NCBI GenBank assembly: GCA_965275915.1
Contig: CBDHYI010000007.1
Coordinates: forward strand, 1,674,001 to 1,738,000
DNA from: JBDWFY01 sp965275915
GTDB taxonomy: Bacteria; Pseudomonadota; Alphaproteobacteria; Rhizobiales; Stappiaceae
Length of the DNA stretch: 64,000 nucleotides
Direction: 5' to 3'
Shown here: positions 1-8,195 of the stretch, piece after piece
How the letters are laid out: the number at the start of each line of letters is the position of its first letter
Position numbering within the stretch: position 1 is the stretch's first letter
Position numbers and translations under genes: made by a program
Notes under the pieces: model-generated
What the model saw: the letters and a program-made list of their open reading frames with translations, nothing else
Databases searched by the model: none
What the model was told of the DNA's origin: nothing

Positions 1-387
1 ATCAAACTCTGCCCGGCAGACGGATTTGATTTCCGGCATTCGGACGTCCTCAGGTAGAACGAAGGTGTTTTTCGCTGCGGTCCATAAGGGGCTTTCAAAC
101 TGCTCGATTGCGAACTGGGTAAAGGAGTCCTGGGTTGCGCGCTCCATGGTTCCGGCCGGAAATGTCAGGTTGTCATGCTTGTCCGCCAAGTACTGGCAGA
201 TGGCGACGGAGTCGATCACGGTCCGTCCGTCATCGACCAGGGCCGGAACTTTCCCCATAAGATTGTGAGCGCGAATTTCCTCGCTCCGGGGCATTGCCGG
301 CACCAGATCGTAAGCCTCTCCAAGCTCTTCCAGCATCCACATGACCCGCATCGTGCGGGTCTTCGGGAATCCAATGACCGTGTACAT
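1..387 (-). CDS. Glutathione S-transferase-like protein (partial, C-terminus off the window)
   Basis: The minus-strand frame is open for 129 codons from ATG 387-385 to base 1, so the C-terminus lies outside the window. It begins MYTVIGFPKTRTMRVMW, followed by a thioredoxin-like GST N-domain (LEELGEAYDLV near residue 20, GKVPALVDDG near 50, DSVAICQYLAD near 62). The VPAL cis-Pro and D-S/E-S motifs are typical of the glutathione site. AGGA lies 8 nt before the ATG. The gene starts 24 bp after ureC and is probably cotranscribed with it, where ureE would be expected in many urease operons. The substrate cannot be told. Family assignment is firm; any role in urease function is inference. Confidence 0.8.
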   Translation of the reverse strand, partial: MYTVIGFPKTRTMRVMWMLEELGEAYDLVPAMPRSEEIRAHNLMGKVPALVDDGRTVIDSVAICQYLADKHDNLTFPAGTMERATQDSFTQFAIEQFESPLWTAAKNTFVLPEDVRMPEIKSVCRAEFD

Positions 388-411
388 TAATGCATCCTCC
401 CGGCATCTAAT

Positions 412-2121
412 TTAGAACAGGAAATATCGTTGGGCCATGGGAAGTTCTTCGGCCGGCTCGCACGTCAGCAATTCGCCGTCAGCGCGAACGTCGTAGGTCT
501 CCGGATCGACCTCAATCTTCGGAGTGGCGTCATTATGAATCATCGAGGCCTTGCTGATGTTTCTCGTATTTTTGACCGGCAGCACGGTTTTGGACAGATT
601 CAGTGTTCTGCCAATGCCCGCCTCCATCGCCGCCTGGCTGACAAAGGTCACGGCGCTTTCCGTCAGTGCCTTGCCGTATGAAGCAAACATCGGTCGATAG
701 TGGACCGGTTGCGGCGTCGGGATGGATGCGTTTGGATCGCCCATGGGTGCGGCCGCTATCGATCCCATTTTCAAGACCAGGTCCGGTTTGACACCGAAGA
801 ATTTGGGGTCCCATAAAACCAGATCGGCCAGCTTGCCGACTTCAATCGAGCCCACATGTTCGTCCAAACCGTGGGCGATGGCCGGATTGATGGTTACTTT
901 GGCAATGTACCGTTTAACCCGGAAATTGTCGTGACGCGCGCTGTCGGAGGCAAGCGCCCCGCGTTGGATTTTCATTTTGTGAGCGGTCTGGAATGTCCGG
1001 ATGATGACCTCTCCGACCCGGCCCATGGCCTGGCTGTCCGACGCAATGACCGAGAAGGCGCCCATGTCGTGGAGAATATCCTCCGCGGCAATGGTCTCCT
1101 TTCGAATGCGCGATTCGGCAAACGCCACATCTTCGGGAATTGACTCATCCAAGTGATGGCACACCATGAGCATATCCAGATGTTCTTCCAGAGTATTGAC
1201 CGTGTAAGGACGGGTCGGGTTGGTCGAGGACGGCAGGACGTTCGGCAGGCCCGCAACCTTGATGATATCCGGCGCATGGCCGCCTCCGGCGCCCTCCGTG
1301 TGGAATGCGTGTATTGTCCGGCCTTTGAATGCACTGACCGTGTTTTCGACAAAGCCGGATTCATTCAGCGTGTCGGTATGAATCATCACCTGTACATCGT
1401 GAGCGTCGGCAACGGACAGGCAGCAGTCGATTGCGGCCGGCGTCGTGCCCCAATCCTCATGCAGTTTCAGGCAGGACGCTCCGCCCAGTATCTGTTCTTC
1501 CAAAGCGGCGGGAAGGGATGCGTTGCCTTTGCCTGCGAAAGCGAGATTCATCGGAAACGCATCGGCGGATTGGAGCATACGCCCAAGATGCCAGGATCCC
1601 GGCGTACAGGTCGTTGCGTTTGTCCCGGTTGCGGGTCCGGTTCCGCCCCCGAGCATCGTCGTGACACCCGATGACAGCGCCTCATCGATCTGCTGTGGGC
1701 AGATGAAGTGGATATGCACATCCAGTGCCCCGGCTGTCAGGATCTTGCCTTCGCCCGCGATCGCTTCGGTCGATGGCCCGATGATGATGTCGACACCGGG
1801 CTGGATATCCGGATTTCCGGCCTTGCCTATTGCTGCGATACGCCCGTCTTTCAGGCCGACATCGGCTTTGACGATGCCCCAGTGATCGATGATCAGGGCA
1901 TTTGTGATGACAGTATCGACCGCGCCGCCGGATCGGGTCACCTGCGACTGGCCCATGCCGTCACGAATAACTTTGCCGCCGCCGAATTTGACCTCTTCAC
2001 CGTATGTGGTGAAATCTTTTTCGACTTCTACGATGAGCTCCGTGTCCGCCAGCCGTACTCTGTCGCCGGTCGTCGGCCCGAACATATGCGCATAAGCGGC
2101 GCGGGGCATTTGTGCCGGCAT
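412..2121 (-). CDS. ureC: Urease alpha subunit
   Basis: Catalytic subunit of nickel urease (urea + H2O to ammonia and carbamate), cytoplasmic. Length 569 aa is normal for UreC. Visible active-site elements are the HIH nickel ligands at about 136-138, the lysine to be carbamylated in GGASCLKLHEDWG (K219), ligands H248 and H274, the mobile-flap pair in VCHHLD (C321, H322) and the Asp ligand in SDSQAMGRVGE (D362). All catalytic residues are present, so the enzyme should be active if nickel is inserted. It starts 1 nt after the ureB stop with GGGGGA about 8 nt upstream. It belongs to the ureD-A-B-C operon; ureE, ureF and ureG are not visible and may lie beyond the left edge. Confidence 0.98.
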   Translation of the reverse strand: MPAQMPRAAYAHMFGPTTGDRVRLADTELIVEVEKDFTTYGEEVKFGGGKVIRDGMGQSQVTRSGGAVDTVITNALIIDHWGIVKADVGLKDGRIAAIGKAGNPDIQPGVDIIIGPSTEAIAGEGKILTAGALDVHIHFICPQQIDEALSSGVTTMLGGGTGPATGTNATTCTPGSWHLGRMLQSADAFPMNLAFAGKGNASLPAALEEQILGGASCLKLHEDWGTTPAAIDCCLSVADAHDVQVMIHTDTLNESGFVENTVSAFKGRTIHAFHTEGAGGGHAPDIIKVAGLPNVLPSSTNPTRPYTVNTLEEHLDMLMVCHHLDESIPEDVAFAESRIRKETIAAEDILHDMGAFSVIASDSQAMGRVGEVIIRTFQTAHKMKIQRGALASDSARHDNFRVKRYIAKVTINPAIAHGLDEHVGSIEVGKLADLVLWDPKFFGVKPDLVLKMGSIAAAPMGDPNASIPTPQPVHYRPMFASYGKALTESAVTFVSQAAMEAGIGRTLNLSKTVLPVKNTRNISKASMIHNDATPKIEVDPETYDVRADGELLTCEPAEELPMAQRYFLF

Positions 2122-2122
2122 A

Positions 2123-2440
2123 TTAAAGATCCCCCATTATTTTCTGATTGAAACCAAAGACCTTTCTCGCACCCGCAAAGGGAACAAGGTGAACCGACCG
2201 TGTCTGTCCAGGCTCAAACCGAACGGCTGTTCCCGCGGCAATATCAAGCCGCAGTCCGCGCGCCTTTTCGCGGTCGAAACTGAGGGCCGCATTGGTTTCG
2301 TAAAAGTGGTAATGGCTTCCGACCTGGACCGGCCGGTCTCCTGTGTTGGCAACGTCAAGGACGGTAACCGGTCTGCCTTTGTTGAGCTCAATTGAGCTGT
2401 CGGCAGGCAGGACTTCGCCGGGGATCAGTCTGGGTGTCAT
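2123..2440 (-). CDS. ureB: Urease beta subunit
   Basis: Small structural subunit of urease, 105 aa, a usual length for a separate UreB. It has the family hallmarks IPGE near the N-terminus, NTGDRPVQVGSHYHF in the middle and the RFEPGQ-R-V-LVPFAG segment before the C-terminus (KVFGFNQKIMG). It lies 13 bp after ureA and 1 bp before ureC, so translation is likely coupled. UreA and UreB are separate here, as in most Gram-negative operons, not fused as in Helicobacter. Confidence 0.97.
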   Translation of the reverse strand: MTPRLIPGEVLPADSSIELNKGRPVTVLDVANTGDRPVQVGSHYHFYETNAALSFDREKARGLRLDIAAGTAVRFEPGQTRSVHLVPFAGARKVFGFNQKIMGDL

Positions 2441-2453
2441 GGTTGTGGTGCTC

Positions 2454-2756
2454 CTATCGGATGGGCTGGTGAACGGTGACCAGCTTCACGCCATCGGGAA
2501 ACGTCGCTTCCACCTGGACATCGTGGATCATTTCGGCAATGCCCTCCATTACCTGGTCCCGGCTGATGACCTCAGCGCCGGCCTGCATCAGATCTGAAAC
2601 GCTCCGGCCGTCCCGTGCGCCCTCGACCACAAAATCGGAAATCAACGCAATTGCTTCGGGGTGATTCAGCTTCACGCCGCGCTCCAGCCGCCGCCTCGCG
2701 ACCATCGCCGCTGTTGCAATCAGCAGCTTGTCTTTCTCCCTCGGGGTAAGGTTCAT
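2454..2756 (-). CDS. ureA: Urease gamma subunit
   Basis: Structural gamma subunit of urease, 100 aa, the standard length. It begins MNLTPREKDKLLI, carries ARRRLERGVKLNHPEA and DGRSVSDLMQAG, and ends VTVHQPIR, all typical of UreA. AAGGAGGTCACAC before the ATG gives a strong ribosome binding site. The gene lies 11 bp after ureD and 13 bp before ureB. It forms the (alpha-beta-gamma)3 assembly with UreB and UreC. Confidence 0.97.
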   Translation of the reverse strand: MNLTPREKDKLLIATAAMVARRRLERGVKLNHPEAIALISDFVVEGARDGRSVSDLMQAGAEVISRDQVMEGIAEMIHDVQVEATFPDGVKLVTVHQPIR

Positions 2757-2767
2757 GTGTGACCTCC

Positions 2768-3694
2768 TTAGCAGTACCAGACGCGCGGCATGTCGATGCC
2801 GCGGAACCGGGTCAGAGTTGTTATCAGACTGTTTCGGAGTTGATCTCCGTCGGACGCAATGAGGCGGACGACAAGGACACCGTTCACCAGACTCGCACCG
2901 GCGTCGATATCCAGGTCATTTATCACCGTGCGCATGAAATCCAGCTTTTCGGCCGCGGCGGGACCTGCCGCAAGCAGGGTCGCAAAAGCCCGGGCACCGT
3001 TGCCGGTCGCCCGGCCCGCCATAAGCGTTCCGATATCACCCGCCAGACGGGTTTCATCGGCAAAAGTCAGTCGCCCGTCCCGATAGAGACGCCAACTGTC
3101 ATGAAAGCGAAGAGTTGAAATGATTTCGCCCATGGCCTGTCTGCCCAGAACAACGCTCTCCACGGCGACAAAGTCGGACTGCTCCGCCAGCCGGACAGTG
3201 AATCGGCGCCTCAGGCCTGATTTTTCAAACAGGATGGTTTCCTGCGGGAGCCACGCACAGGTGCCGCCGGATCCGATTGTCACCTCATTCGTGACGGTTC
3301 CAACGCCGTGCTCGGTCCGATAGACCCGTTCTGCCGCCTGAGTCGACACCACCGCATTGCAACGATCGCCGATATCGACGCGATATGTCAGATCATCCCC
3401 GCCCGTGATGCCGCCCGCGGTATTCAAAAACACCGCCAAAGGGACCCCGTCATAGGTCCTTGGGGTCTTGATTTTTGCCGATCCGCACTGTCCGAGATCT
3501 TTGAGAACCGTCTTTTGATCTCTCAGGTGAAAGGAGATGTTCGCCGCTCCGGAGATCCGCTGAGGCCGATTCGGTCCGATTGTGCGATTTCGGGTTGCGG
3601 CAGCGTTCAGCACGCGCTCACGCATCCGGTCTTCAGGATGGAGCGGTCCGGCATTTTTTGGAGCATCGACAGGCGTTGTTTCGTAGACAGTCAT
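2768..3694 (-). CDS. ureD: Urease accessory protein UreD
   Basis: Urease maturation factor, the scaffold to which UreF and UreG bind when nickel is inserted into apo-urease. Length 308 aa. Family motifs are GGITGGDDLTYRV near residue 95, STQAAERVYR near 118, LPQETILFEKS near 150 and a DSWRLYRDGRL segment. It is first in the visible operon, with no strong Shine-Dalgarno before ATG 3694. A start at MRERVLN about 22 codons later is possible but would shorten the N-terminus. The divergent promoter region towards the DD-carboxypeptidase lies upstream. Confidence 0.93.
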   Translation of the reverse strand: MTVYETTPVDAPKNAGPLHPEDRMRERVLNAAATRNRTIGPNRPQRISGAANISFHLRDQKTVLKDLGQCGSAKIKTPRTYDGVPLAVFLNTAGGITGGDDLTYRVDIGDRCNAVVSTQAAERVYRTEHGVGTVTNEVTIGSGGTCAWLPQETILFEKSGLRRRFTVRLAEQSDFVAVESVVLGRQAMGEIISTLRFHDSWRLYRDGRLTFADETRLAGDIGTLMAGRATGNGARAFATLLAAGPAAAEKLDFMRTVINDLDIDAGASLVNGVLVVRLIASDGDQLRNSLITTLTRFRGIDMPRVWYC

Positions 3695-4040
3695 GAGTGA
3701 TCGAACAGTTTTTTCTTTGATCCCCAGATGCTTAATTGCTGATCAGCCTTCTGCAAGGACAGGGCCAAACCGCCAAGAACATCAAGGTTGCCGATTTTTA
3801 ACGCGCATCTGCGCGGACTGTTGCTTAAATTTTAGACACCGGTGTTCAAATCTGCGCAGATTGCCATAGAAACACCATGTCCGTCGCGTTCTTGGGCGCA
3901 CGATTCATTGCCAATATCGGAGATGTCGGCTCTGGTCATGTGCCATGCATTTTGGGTAAGATGAATTGTCGGTTTTGTTTTCAGCAAGTATTGACCTTTA
4001 CCGTCAGGGATTGCTGGTCGGTTTCCTGAAGGGGCAGAGT
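3695..4040. promoter_or_regulatory. Divergent intergenic region between ureD and the DD-carboxypeptidase gene
   Basis: No convincing gene is seen in this 346-bp stretch. It must hold the promoters of the minus-strand urease operon and the plus-strand carboxypeptidase. A short dyad (CGCGCA-TC-TGCGCG, 3802-3815) lies in it. No NtrC or nickel-regulator site could be recognised with confidence. Confidence 0.4.
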
Positions 4041-5375
4041 GTGAGTCGGGCAGTTTCGATGATTTTTGATGGCATTCGGCACAGGCGCCTGATGCTTTGC
4101 GTTTTGGGTTTGCTGTGCGCGATGGGGTCCGCGAAGGCGGATATTGGCGCCTGGCTGCTTCTTGATGCGGAAACAGGCCAGGTGCTGGACGAGAAAGATT
4201 CCTTCCGGGAATGGTATCCCGCATCGCTGACAAAAATGATGACGGCCTACGTTGTCTTTTCCGCCATCCGTGCGGGAAACGCCGACCCTGACTCTGTCGT
4301 TGTCATGTCCAAGAGTGCAGCGGCCGAACCGCCGAGCAAAATGGGTTTTCCAATCGGAACCGAGCTGACTGTGAGCAACGCATTAAAGATGCTTCTGGTC
4401 AAATCGGCCAATGATGTGGCTGTCGCGCTTGCGCAGTCAATCGGCGGCAGCACGGAAGATTTTATCCGGAAAATGAACAGCGAGGCCAAACGGCTTGGCA
4501 TGACGGATACGGTCTTCACCAACCCGCATGGTCTGCCGGACAATGCGCAGGTCACCACGGCCCGGGATATGGCGATCCTCGCCCAGGCGTTGTGGCGGGA
4601 TTTTCCGCAATATCGTGATTACTATGCCATGACCGGCGTGCAGTTCGGTAAACGTATCCTGAGATCCGCAAACCGTGAATTTCTCCTGAGAGTTGAAGGC
4701 GCGGTGGGAATCAAGACCGGTTATATCTGCAATTCCGGATATAATGTTGCGGCAGCGGCCCAGCGCGGCGGCAAAACGATTATCGTCGTCGTCCTGGGTG
4801 CTGGTTCCGGTAATGAGCGTGCCGCGTTTGCCAGCAAGGCGATTAATGCCGGATTTCGCAAAGGCCGGTTTTCACCGGTTGTCGGGAACGACATCGAAAC
4901 CCTGCAGCCGCGCGGTGACACCGGGGCGCCGCCGGCAGATGGATATTGCCGCCGCAATAAGCCCTCGACCGCGCAGCTCTATTCGCTTTATGCCAAGCCG
5001 GACATGTCGAAAGCCAGTCTTGCCAGCCTGTCTCTGGCCTTCTCCCAGCCGGCGAAAGAAAAAGGTGCGGCTGAAGCGGTGAAGCTGCCAAAGAAAAAAG
5101 GAACAAAGAAAACCGACTGGTCCAAGGTCATGGACGTGATCGTCGGGCCCAGAGACGGCACCGAAAAGGTCCTCAAGGTTGCCATCGGCGTGCCTCAGGG
5201 GGCAGAATTGCCGCTGGCTTCCCAAGGCAAAACCACCGAAGAGCTGACCGGTATTTACATTCCCGTTCCCGGTGAAAAACCCGATGGACCGCTTGCGCGC
5301 CTGCCCACCATCGACGACCTCCCCAAGAGCGTGTTAAGCCGCACGTTGCTTCCCAGCGCGAAGCCGGAAAGCTGA
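4041..5375 (+). CDS. D-alanyl-D-alanine carboxypeptidase (PBP5/6, peptidase S11 family)
   Basis: Penicillin-binding DD-carboxypeptidase that trims the terminal D-Ala from peptidoglycan stem peptides in the periplasm. A cleavable signal peptide (hydrophobic LMLCVLGLLCAMGSAKA) precedes the catalytic domain. Active-site motifs are SLTK (Ser about residue 62, Lys 65), SAN in VKSANDVAVAL and KTG in GIKTGYICNSGYN. The C-terminus is a long Lys-rich, low-homology tail, not the usual PBP5 beta domain. The frame is open from TTG 3966, but GTG 4041 has a GAAGGGG Shine-Dalgarno and ATG 4059 is a second option; both leave a complete signal peptide. The COG0523 gene follows 29 bp downstream. Confidence 0.93.
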   Translation: MSRAVSMIFDGIRHRRLMLCVLGLLCAMGSAKADIGAWLLLDAETGQVLDEKDSFREWYPASLTKMMTAYVVFSAIRAGNADPDSVVVMSKSAAAEPPSKMGFPIGTELTVSNALKMLLVKSANDVAVALAQSIGGSTEDFIRKMNSEAKRLGMTDTVFTNPHGLPDNAQVTTARDMAILAQALWRDFPQYRDYYAMTGVQFGKRILRSANREFLLRVEGAVGIKTGYICNSGYNVAAAAQRGGKTIIVVVLGAGSGNERAAFASKAINAGFRKGRFSPVVGNDIETLQPRGDTGAPPADGYCRRNKPSTAQLYSLYAKPDMSKASLASLSLAFSQPAKEKGAAEAVKLPKKKGTKKTDWSKVMDVIVGPRDGTEKVLKVAIGVPQGAELPLASQGKTTEELTGIYIPVPGEKPDGPLARLPTIDDLPKSVLSRTLLPSAKPES

Positions 5376-5404
5376 ACGAGCGGTTTCAGGAACAGAGGTG
5401 ACAG

Positions 5405-6550
5405 ATGGCAGGCATTTTGAACGAACCGCGTGAGCCGATACCGCTGACAATCCTCACCGGATTTCTTGGATCGGGCAAAACAACCTTGCTCAATCGTATC
5501 CTGAAAAGTCCCGAAATGGCTGATACCGCCGTGATTGTGAACGAGTTCGGTGAAGTGGGGCTCGACCATCTTCTTATGGATCAGGCTGAGGAAGGAATCA
5601 TCGAACTGTCCTCCGGCTGCCTGTGCTGTACCATCCGGGGCGATCTTATCAATACACTGGAAAACCTGCTGCGGAGCCTGGACAACGGCCGCATTGACCG
5701 GTTGAAGCGCGTTGTGATCGAGACAACCGGACTGGCCGATCCCGCACCCGTTTTGCACACGGTCATGCTGCATCCTTATCTGGTGATGCGGTATCGGCTG
5801 GACGGCGTTGTGACCTGCGTGGATGCCGTTAATGGCGATGACACGCTTGATGCTCATGAAGAAGCTGTCAAACAGGTTGCCGTTGCGGACCGGCTGGTTT
5901 TGACGAAAACAGATCTTGCAAATGAAATGCCGTCCGAGCCCGGTGTGCGTCTTCAATCGCGGTTAAAGGCACTCAATCCCGGCGCGCCAATTCTGGATAA
6001 TATGGCGGGCGAAGCGCGGTTTGAGGCGCTTTTTAATTGCGGACTGTACGATCCGGCGACAAAGACTCCGGATGTGGTCCGCTGGCTTCAGGAGGAAAGC
6101 TACGCATCGGACCATGATCACGGGGAGCATGGACATGCCCACGGCCATGCGCATGATGTCAATCGACATGACGACCACATCCGGGCTTTCAGCCTGACGA
6201 CCGATCGCATGATCAGCATCCAGGCGCTTGAGATGTTTCTGGATCTGCTGCGGTCTGCACACGGGCCGAAACTGCTGCGCATGAAAGGCATTGTGGGGAT
6301 TGAGTCCGATCCCGCTCATCCTGTGGTCGTGCATGGCGTTCAGCATGTTTTTCATCCACCGGCAATTCTTGACAAATGGCCGTCCACGGATCGGAAAACC
6401 CGATTGGTTTTCATCACCCGGGATCTGCCGGAAGAGTTTATCAGAAAAATGTTTGCGGCCTTTACCGGAGAGGCCGAGGTGGATACGCCCGACGCGGCGG
6501 CCATGACGGAAAATCCGCTGGCGATTACGGGGTTTTCAGCAAAAGCCTGA
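5405..6550 (+). CDS. COG0523 (CobW-like) G3E-family GTPase, putative metal chaperone
   Basis: GTPase of the G3E family, relatives of UreG, HypB and CobW that deliver metal ions. Walker A GFLGSGKTT is at residues 19-27, the CxCC metal-binding motif (GCLCC) at 71-75, followed by ETTGLADPAPV and a TKTDL guanine-specificity motif. A His/Asp-rich stretch (about residues 231-255, with repeated HGHAH units) lies before the CobW C-terminal domain. Length 381 aa is typical. Zn, Co and Ni are all possible substrates; the His tract favours metal storage or delivery, but the sequence alone does not decide. A GNAT gene follows after 35 bp. Confidence 0.92.
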   Translation: MAGILNEPREPIPLTILTGFLGSGKTTLLNRILKSPEMADTAVIVNEFGEVGLDHLLMDQAEEGIIELSSGCLCCTIRGDLINTLENLLRSLDNGRIDRLKRVVIETTGLADPAPVLHTVMLHPYLVMRYRLDGVVTCVDAVNGDDTLDAHEEAVKQVAVADRLVLTKTDLANEMPSEPGVRLQSRLKALNPGAPILDNMAGEARFEALFNCGLYDPATKTPDVVRWLQEESYASDHDHGEHGHAHGHAHDVNRHDDHIRAFSLTTDRMISIQALEMFLDLLRSAHGPKLLRMKGIVGIESDPAHPVVVHGVQHVFHPPAILDKWPSTDRKTRLVFITRDLPEEFIRKMFAAFTGEAEVDTPDAAAMTENPLAITGFSAKA

Positions 6551-6585
6551 GCGATATGTCGATTACCGGGGCGGAGGCGCAAACA

Positions 6586-7041
6586 ATGGCGATCAGAGTT
6601 TTCCGGCTCTCCCCTGAACAGGTCGATGTTTTTCGGTGCCTGCTGGATCTTTTTGGCACCGCTTTTGGCGAAAAAGAGACCTATTGCGATAGACAGCCGG
6701 GCGATACTTATCTGAAAAATCTGCTGTCCGACCGGACGTTTGTTGCGTTGGCGGCTGTCGAAGGAGAGATCGTCGTCGGCGCTCTTGCCGCTTATGAGCT
6801 CAAAAAATTCGAGCAGGAGCGCAGCGAGTTTTATATTTACGATCTGGCGGTTGATGAAAAATATCGACGGCAGGGGGTCGCGACGGGTTTAATTGAACAT
6901 CTTAAAGAAATCGGGGCTCAGCAGGGAGCGTACGTCATTTTTGTTCAGGCCGACCAGGGGGACGATCCGGCAATTTCGCTCTACTCCCGGCTTGGGATCC
7001 GGGAAGATGTCCTGCATTTCGATATCGCCGTTAAAACCTGA
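6586..7041 (+). CDS. AAC(3)-I-type aminoglycoside N-acetyltransferase homologue (GNAT)
   Basis: GNAT acetyltransferase, 151 aa from ATG 6586, which has GGAGG (6573-6577) 8 nt upstream; ATG 6556 is an alternative. From memory of gentamicin 3-N-acetyltransferases (AAC(3)-Ia), the match is close along the whole protein: FRLSPEQVD near the N-terminus, LDLFGTAFG, TFVALAAVEGE, VVGALAAYEL, KFEQERSEFYIYDLAV, RRQGVATGLI (the acetyl-CoA pyrophosphate loop), YVIFVQAD-GDDPA and LYSRLGIRE-V-HFDI. Known function of the family: acetyl-CoA-dependent 3-N-acetylation of gentamicin-type aminoglycosides. Whether this copy gives resistance is untested. It follows the COG0523 gene on the same strand, with no integron or transposon features around it. 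Confidence 0.85.
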   Translation: MAIRVFRLSPEQVDVFRCLLDLFGTAFGEKETYCDRQPGDTYLKNLLSDRTFVALAAVEGEIVVGALAAYELKKFEQERSEFYIYDLAVDEKYRRQGVATGLIEHLKEIGAQQGAYVIFVQADQGDDPAISLYSRLGIREDVLHFDIAVKT

Positions 7042-7048
7042 AATCCTG

Positions 7049-7948
7049 TTAGTCCGCCTGTCCGGAACGGGTGTTCGACCTGCCTGTCAGTCTTGAAACG
7101 ACGATGCCGGCGACGATCAGGCCGGCACCGGCAATCATGTCCGCGGTGATGCGTTCACCCAGAAAAACGGCCGCGTTGACGAATGTGAAAATAACGGTCA
7201 GCGTGAAAAACAGCGACGCGGTAACGGTCGAAACCCGCGCGGCCGCCTCATACCACAAGTAGTATCCGACGGCTGTGGGAAAGATGCCCAGGACCAGGAG
7301 CCACACGATATCGGCCCAGGTGATCGAAAAAGGGTAGAAAAAGGTGAAAGGTGTCAGGATCAGAGCGGACAGCAGAAAGATGTAAAACAGATAGTTGATC
7401 CGCTCAAGCGCGCCCGAAGAGGTGCTTAACCATCGGCTGCTCAACATCATGAACAGAGCCCATGTTATGCCCGCCAGGATTTCCATTCCATCGCCGATCA
7501 GGCCCCGGCCGCCGAGTTCCAGATCTTGCCTGACTGTGAGATAGACCCCGGCGATCGTCGCGAGTACGGCGAGAATTTCCGCCGGTTGGGCCTTTTCGCG
7601 GTAAAGCATAAACAGGAAAATCACCACGAAAATCGGTGCGGTGTTTTCCAGCATCACCGCGTTCGAGGGACTTGTGTCCTCAAGGCCGACATGAAACAGA
7701 ACAAAGTTTGCCGCAAGCACCAGCGTCGTAATCAGGAAGGAGCGGTCTCTGACCTCAATGCGCGCGCTGTACCCTTGCACTCTGAGGATGACGAACAGGG
7801 TCGCCGCAGCAATATAAAGGCGCAACGTTGCGCTGGTCAGACCATTCATATCGCTGGACAGATACCGAATGATGATGCTGTGGGTGCCCCACGAAAAAGC
7901 GGCAAGCAGGCCGCAAACAATCGGCATCAAAGTCGTTCGGGCGGCCAC
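7049..7948 (-). CDS. EamA/DMT-superfamily transporter
   Basis: Inner-membrane protein, 299 aa, with about ten hydrophobic segments arranged as two EamA repeats, typical of the drug/metabolite transporter superfamily. Repeat 1 starts near FSWGTHSIIIRYL and repeat 2 near LAGITWALFMMLSSRWL; the second ends with LGERITADMIAGAGLIVAGIVV. It starts with GTG 7948; an ATG seven bases upstream is in another frame. Its 3' end converges with the acetyltransferase gene (7 bp apart). The substrate is unknown; members export amino acids or metabolites. The 247 bp upstream (7949-8195) hold nothing recognisable. Confidence 0.88.
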   Translation of the reverse strand: MAARTTLMPIVCGLLAAFSWGTHSIIIRYLSSDMNGLTSATLRLYIAAATLFVILRVQGYSARIEVRDRSFLITTLVLAANFVLFHVGLEDTSPSNAVMLENTAPIFVVIFLFMLYREKAQPAEILAVLATIAGVYLTVRQDLELGGRGLIGDGMEILAGITWALFMMLSSRWLSTSSGALERINYLFYIFLLSALILTPFTFFYPFSITWADIVWLLVLGIFPTAVGYYLWYEAAARVSTVTASLFFTLTVIFTFVNAAVFLGERITADMIAGAGLIVAGIVVSRLTGRSNTRSGQAD

Positions 7949-8195
7949 GTTTCATTCCGGTTGGCTGATGATCCAGCAGGAGCATGGCACAGCGCACCGA
8001 GCGTTCGCAAGTATTGAGCATATGAACCCGGGCATCGTCCCGATACGAAACGGCAATCGGGATGCGGCTCCAATGCCGGCAAGGTTGCCTGTCAGCTTGG
8101 AGCCCAAACTCCCAGATTTGTGTCGCGCAGCGAATGTCTGTTTGAATGCAAGTGCAGTATGATTGGGTGCCGCCCCCTCTTTTGCGTTAACGTGA

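Noticed and set aside
1153..1674. Long open frames opposite ureC, ftsK and gdh
   Set aside because: Antisense frames of high-GC coding genes; the main strand proteins are certain, and the antisense products show no domains.
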